From Gammaproteobacteria bacterium (GTDB lineage: Bacteria > Pseudomonadota > Gammaproteobacteria > GCA-001735895): a stretch of 64,000 bases of DNA. A program made the position numbers and the translations under genes. This document shows positions 63,764 to 64,000 of the stretch, one piece after another (position 1 is the first letter of the stretch; the number at the start of each line of letters is the position of its first letter). The stretch is taken from positions 42,983 through 106,982 of the forward strand of contig JAOTYD010000011.1 of the NCBI GenBank assembly GCA_029862005.1, written 5' to 3'. Below the pieces are notes generated by a model. It had not been told where the DNA came from, made no database searches, and saw only the letters and a list, made by a program, of their open reading frames with translations.

Positions 63764-63790
63764 CCCGTCGGCCGTAACTCGGCCGACGGG
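63764..63790 (-). terminator. Stable hairpin between binding-protein and ATPase genes
   Basis: CCCGTCGGCCG (63764-63774) pairs perfectly with CGGCCGACGGG (63780-63790) around a 5-base loop, 40 nt after the binding-protein stop. No T-run follows on the minus strand, so it is more likely to protect the binding-protein message or reduce read-through than to end transcription. The same design follows the binding-protein gene at 47911. Confidence 0.55.
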
Positions 63791-63830
63791 CCTGGATTCA
63801 AAATGGCGTTGAGAGCCTGTCCCGCAATGC

Positions 63831-64000
63831 CTACTGACCGGAAACCGAACGATTCCATTTATCAGTCCAATCTGAAATGTCCGCCTTCGAGTAATCGACA
63901 CGCAATTGCTTTTTGATATCCTCAGGCTCCAGCTGCAGCATTTCGGCCAGTACCGGATCGGACTTCAGTGACTTGATTGCGTTCTTGTTGACCGGAACCA
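63831..64000 (-). CDS. Extracellular solute-binding protein (PotD/PotF-like), C-terminal end
   Basis: The frame enters from the right edge and ends at a TAG at 63831-63833. About 56 residues are visible (VPVNKNAIKSLKSDP, then LQLEPEDIKKQLRVDYSKAD and the end WTDKWNRSVSGQ), typical of the C-terminus of polyamine-type binding proteins. Most of the gene lies outside the window. It belongs to the same transporter as the PotA-like ATPase. Confidence 0.75.
   Translation of the reverse strand, partial: VPVNKNAIKSLKSDPVLAEMLQLEPEDIKKQLRVDYSKADISDWTDKWNRSVSGQ

Noticed and set aside
1..64000. tRNA, rRNA, CRISPR, phage or complete insertion sequence
   Set aside because: No cloverleaf arms with CCA context, no spaced direct repeats, and no transposase, integrase or capsid-like protein were seen on either strand.

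Overview
The window comes from a Gram-negative gammaproteobacterium, probably marine or host-associated and heterotrophic. The evidence is a lipid A/LPS block (kdsB, msbA, lpxK), lolD with a LolC/E permease, an exbB/exbD pair beside comEC, the mfd-csiV pair, dsbB and nhaB, together with many genes for using methylated amines and other small nitrogen compounds. I saw no rRNA, tRNA, CRISPR array, complete insertion sequence or phage module. Species cannot be named from this sequence.

Layout. (1) 1-6.3 kb, all +: end of an MttB-type methyltransferase, a dimethylglycine/sarcosine dehydrogenase-like flavoprotein, an HD-domain protein with the ligand pattern of di-iron oxygenases, a diaminopropionate ammonia-lyase-like PLP enzyme and an M24 peptidase-fold enzyme. 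(2) 6.3-28.4 kb, mainly housekeeping: dsbB, a twice-frameshifted nhaB, nudF, kdsB, a Trm112-like protein, an in-frame msbA-lpxK fusion, exbD, exbB, comEC, two membrane proteins, lolD and lolC/E, small exported proteins, mfd, csiV, a frameshifted FecR-domain gene, an SH3-domain membrane protein, metA and a P-loop gene coupled to it. (3) 28.5-35.6 kb: GMC oxidoreductase, two EamA transporters, a coupled cluster of AhpD-like protein, M29/NicX-like protein and TauD-like dioxygenase, and a second TauD-like dioxygenase. (4) 35.7-54.1 kb: the heterotetrameric sarcosine oxidase operon soxBDAG, a DoeB-like deacylase, a HisC-like aminotransferase with a split TPP decarboxylase, a LysR regulator, a Rieske oxygenase, a polar amino acid ABC transporter with a signal-less binding-protein homologue and a glutamine synthetase homologue, then a large TPP enzyme. 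(5) 54.1-55.8 kb, a small accessory patch: a DUF3175 gene with an attC-like site behind it, an inverted-repeat element, a stand-alone OvoA-type methyltransferase and a dRS3-like palindrome. (6) 55.8-64.0 kb, all -: amidase, DUF1116 protein, two tandem paralogues of an unrecognised family, a second Rieske oxygenase, aldehyde dehydrogenase, and the ATPase plus the end of the binding protein of a polyamine-type ABC transporter.

How it may work together. Regions 1 and 4 fit stepwise demethylation of betaine-type compounds: MttB-like and DMGDH-like enzymes feed tetrahydrofolate-linked one-carbon units and SoxBDAG takes sarcosine to glycine. Rieske and 2-oxoglutarate oxygenases, aminotransferase/decarboxylase pairs and dedicated ABC importers suggest several parallel routes for other nitrogenous solutes. 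Region 6 looks like one catabolic operon (import, Rieske oxygenation, aldehyde oxidation, amide hydrolysis) with two proteins of unknown role at its centre, and is the best candidate for something undescribed. Substrates are inferred throughout. Two genes (nhaB, FecR) are broken by single-base indels that could be assembly errors, so fusions and odd starts here should be checked against raw reads.
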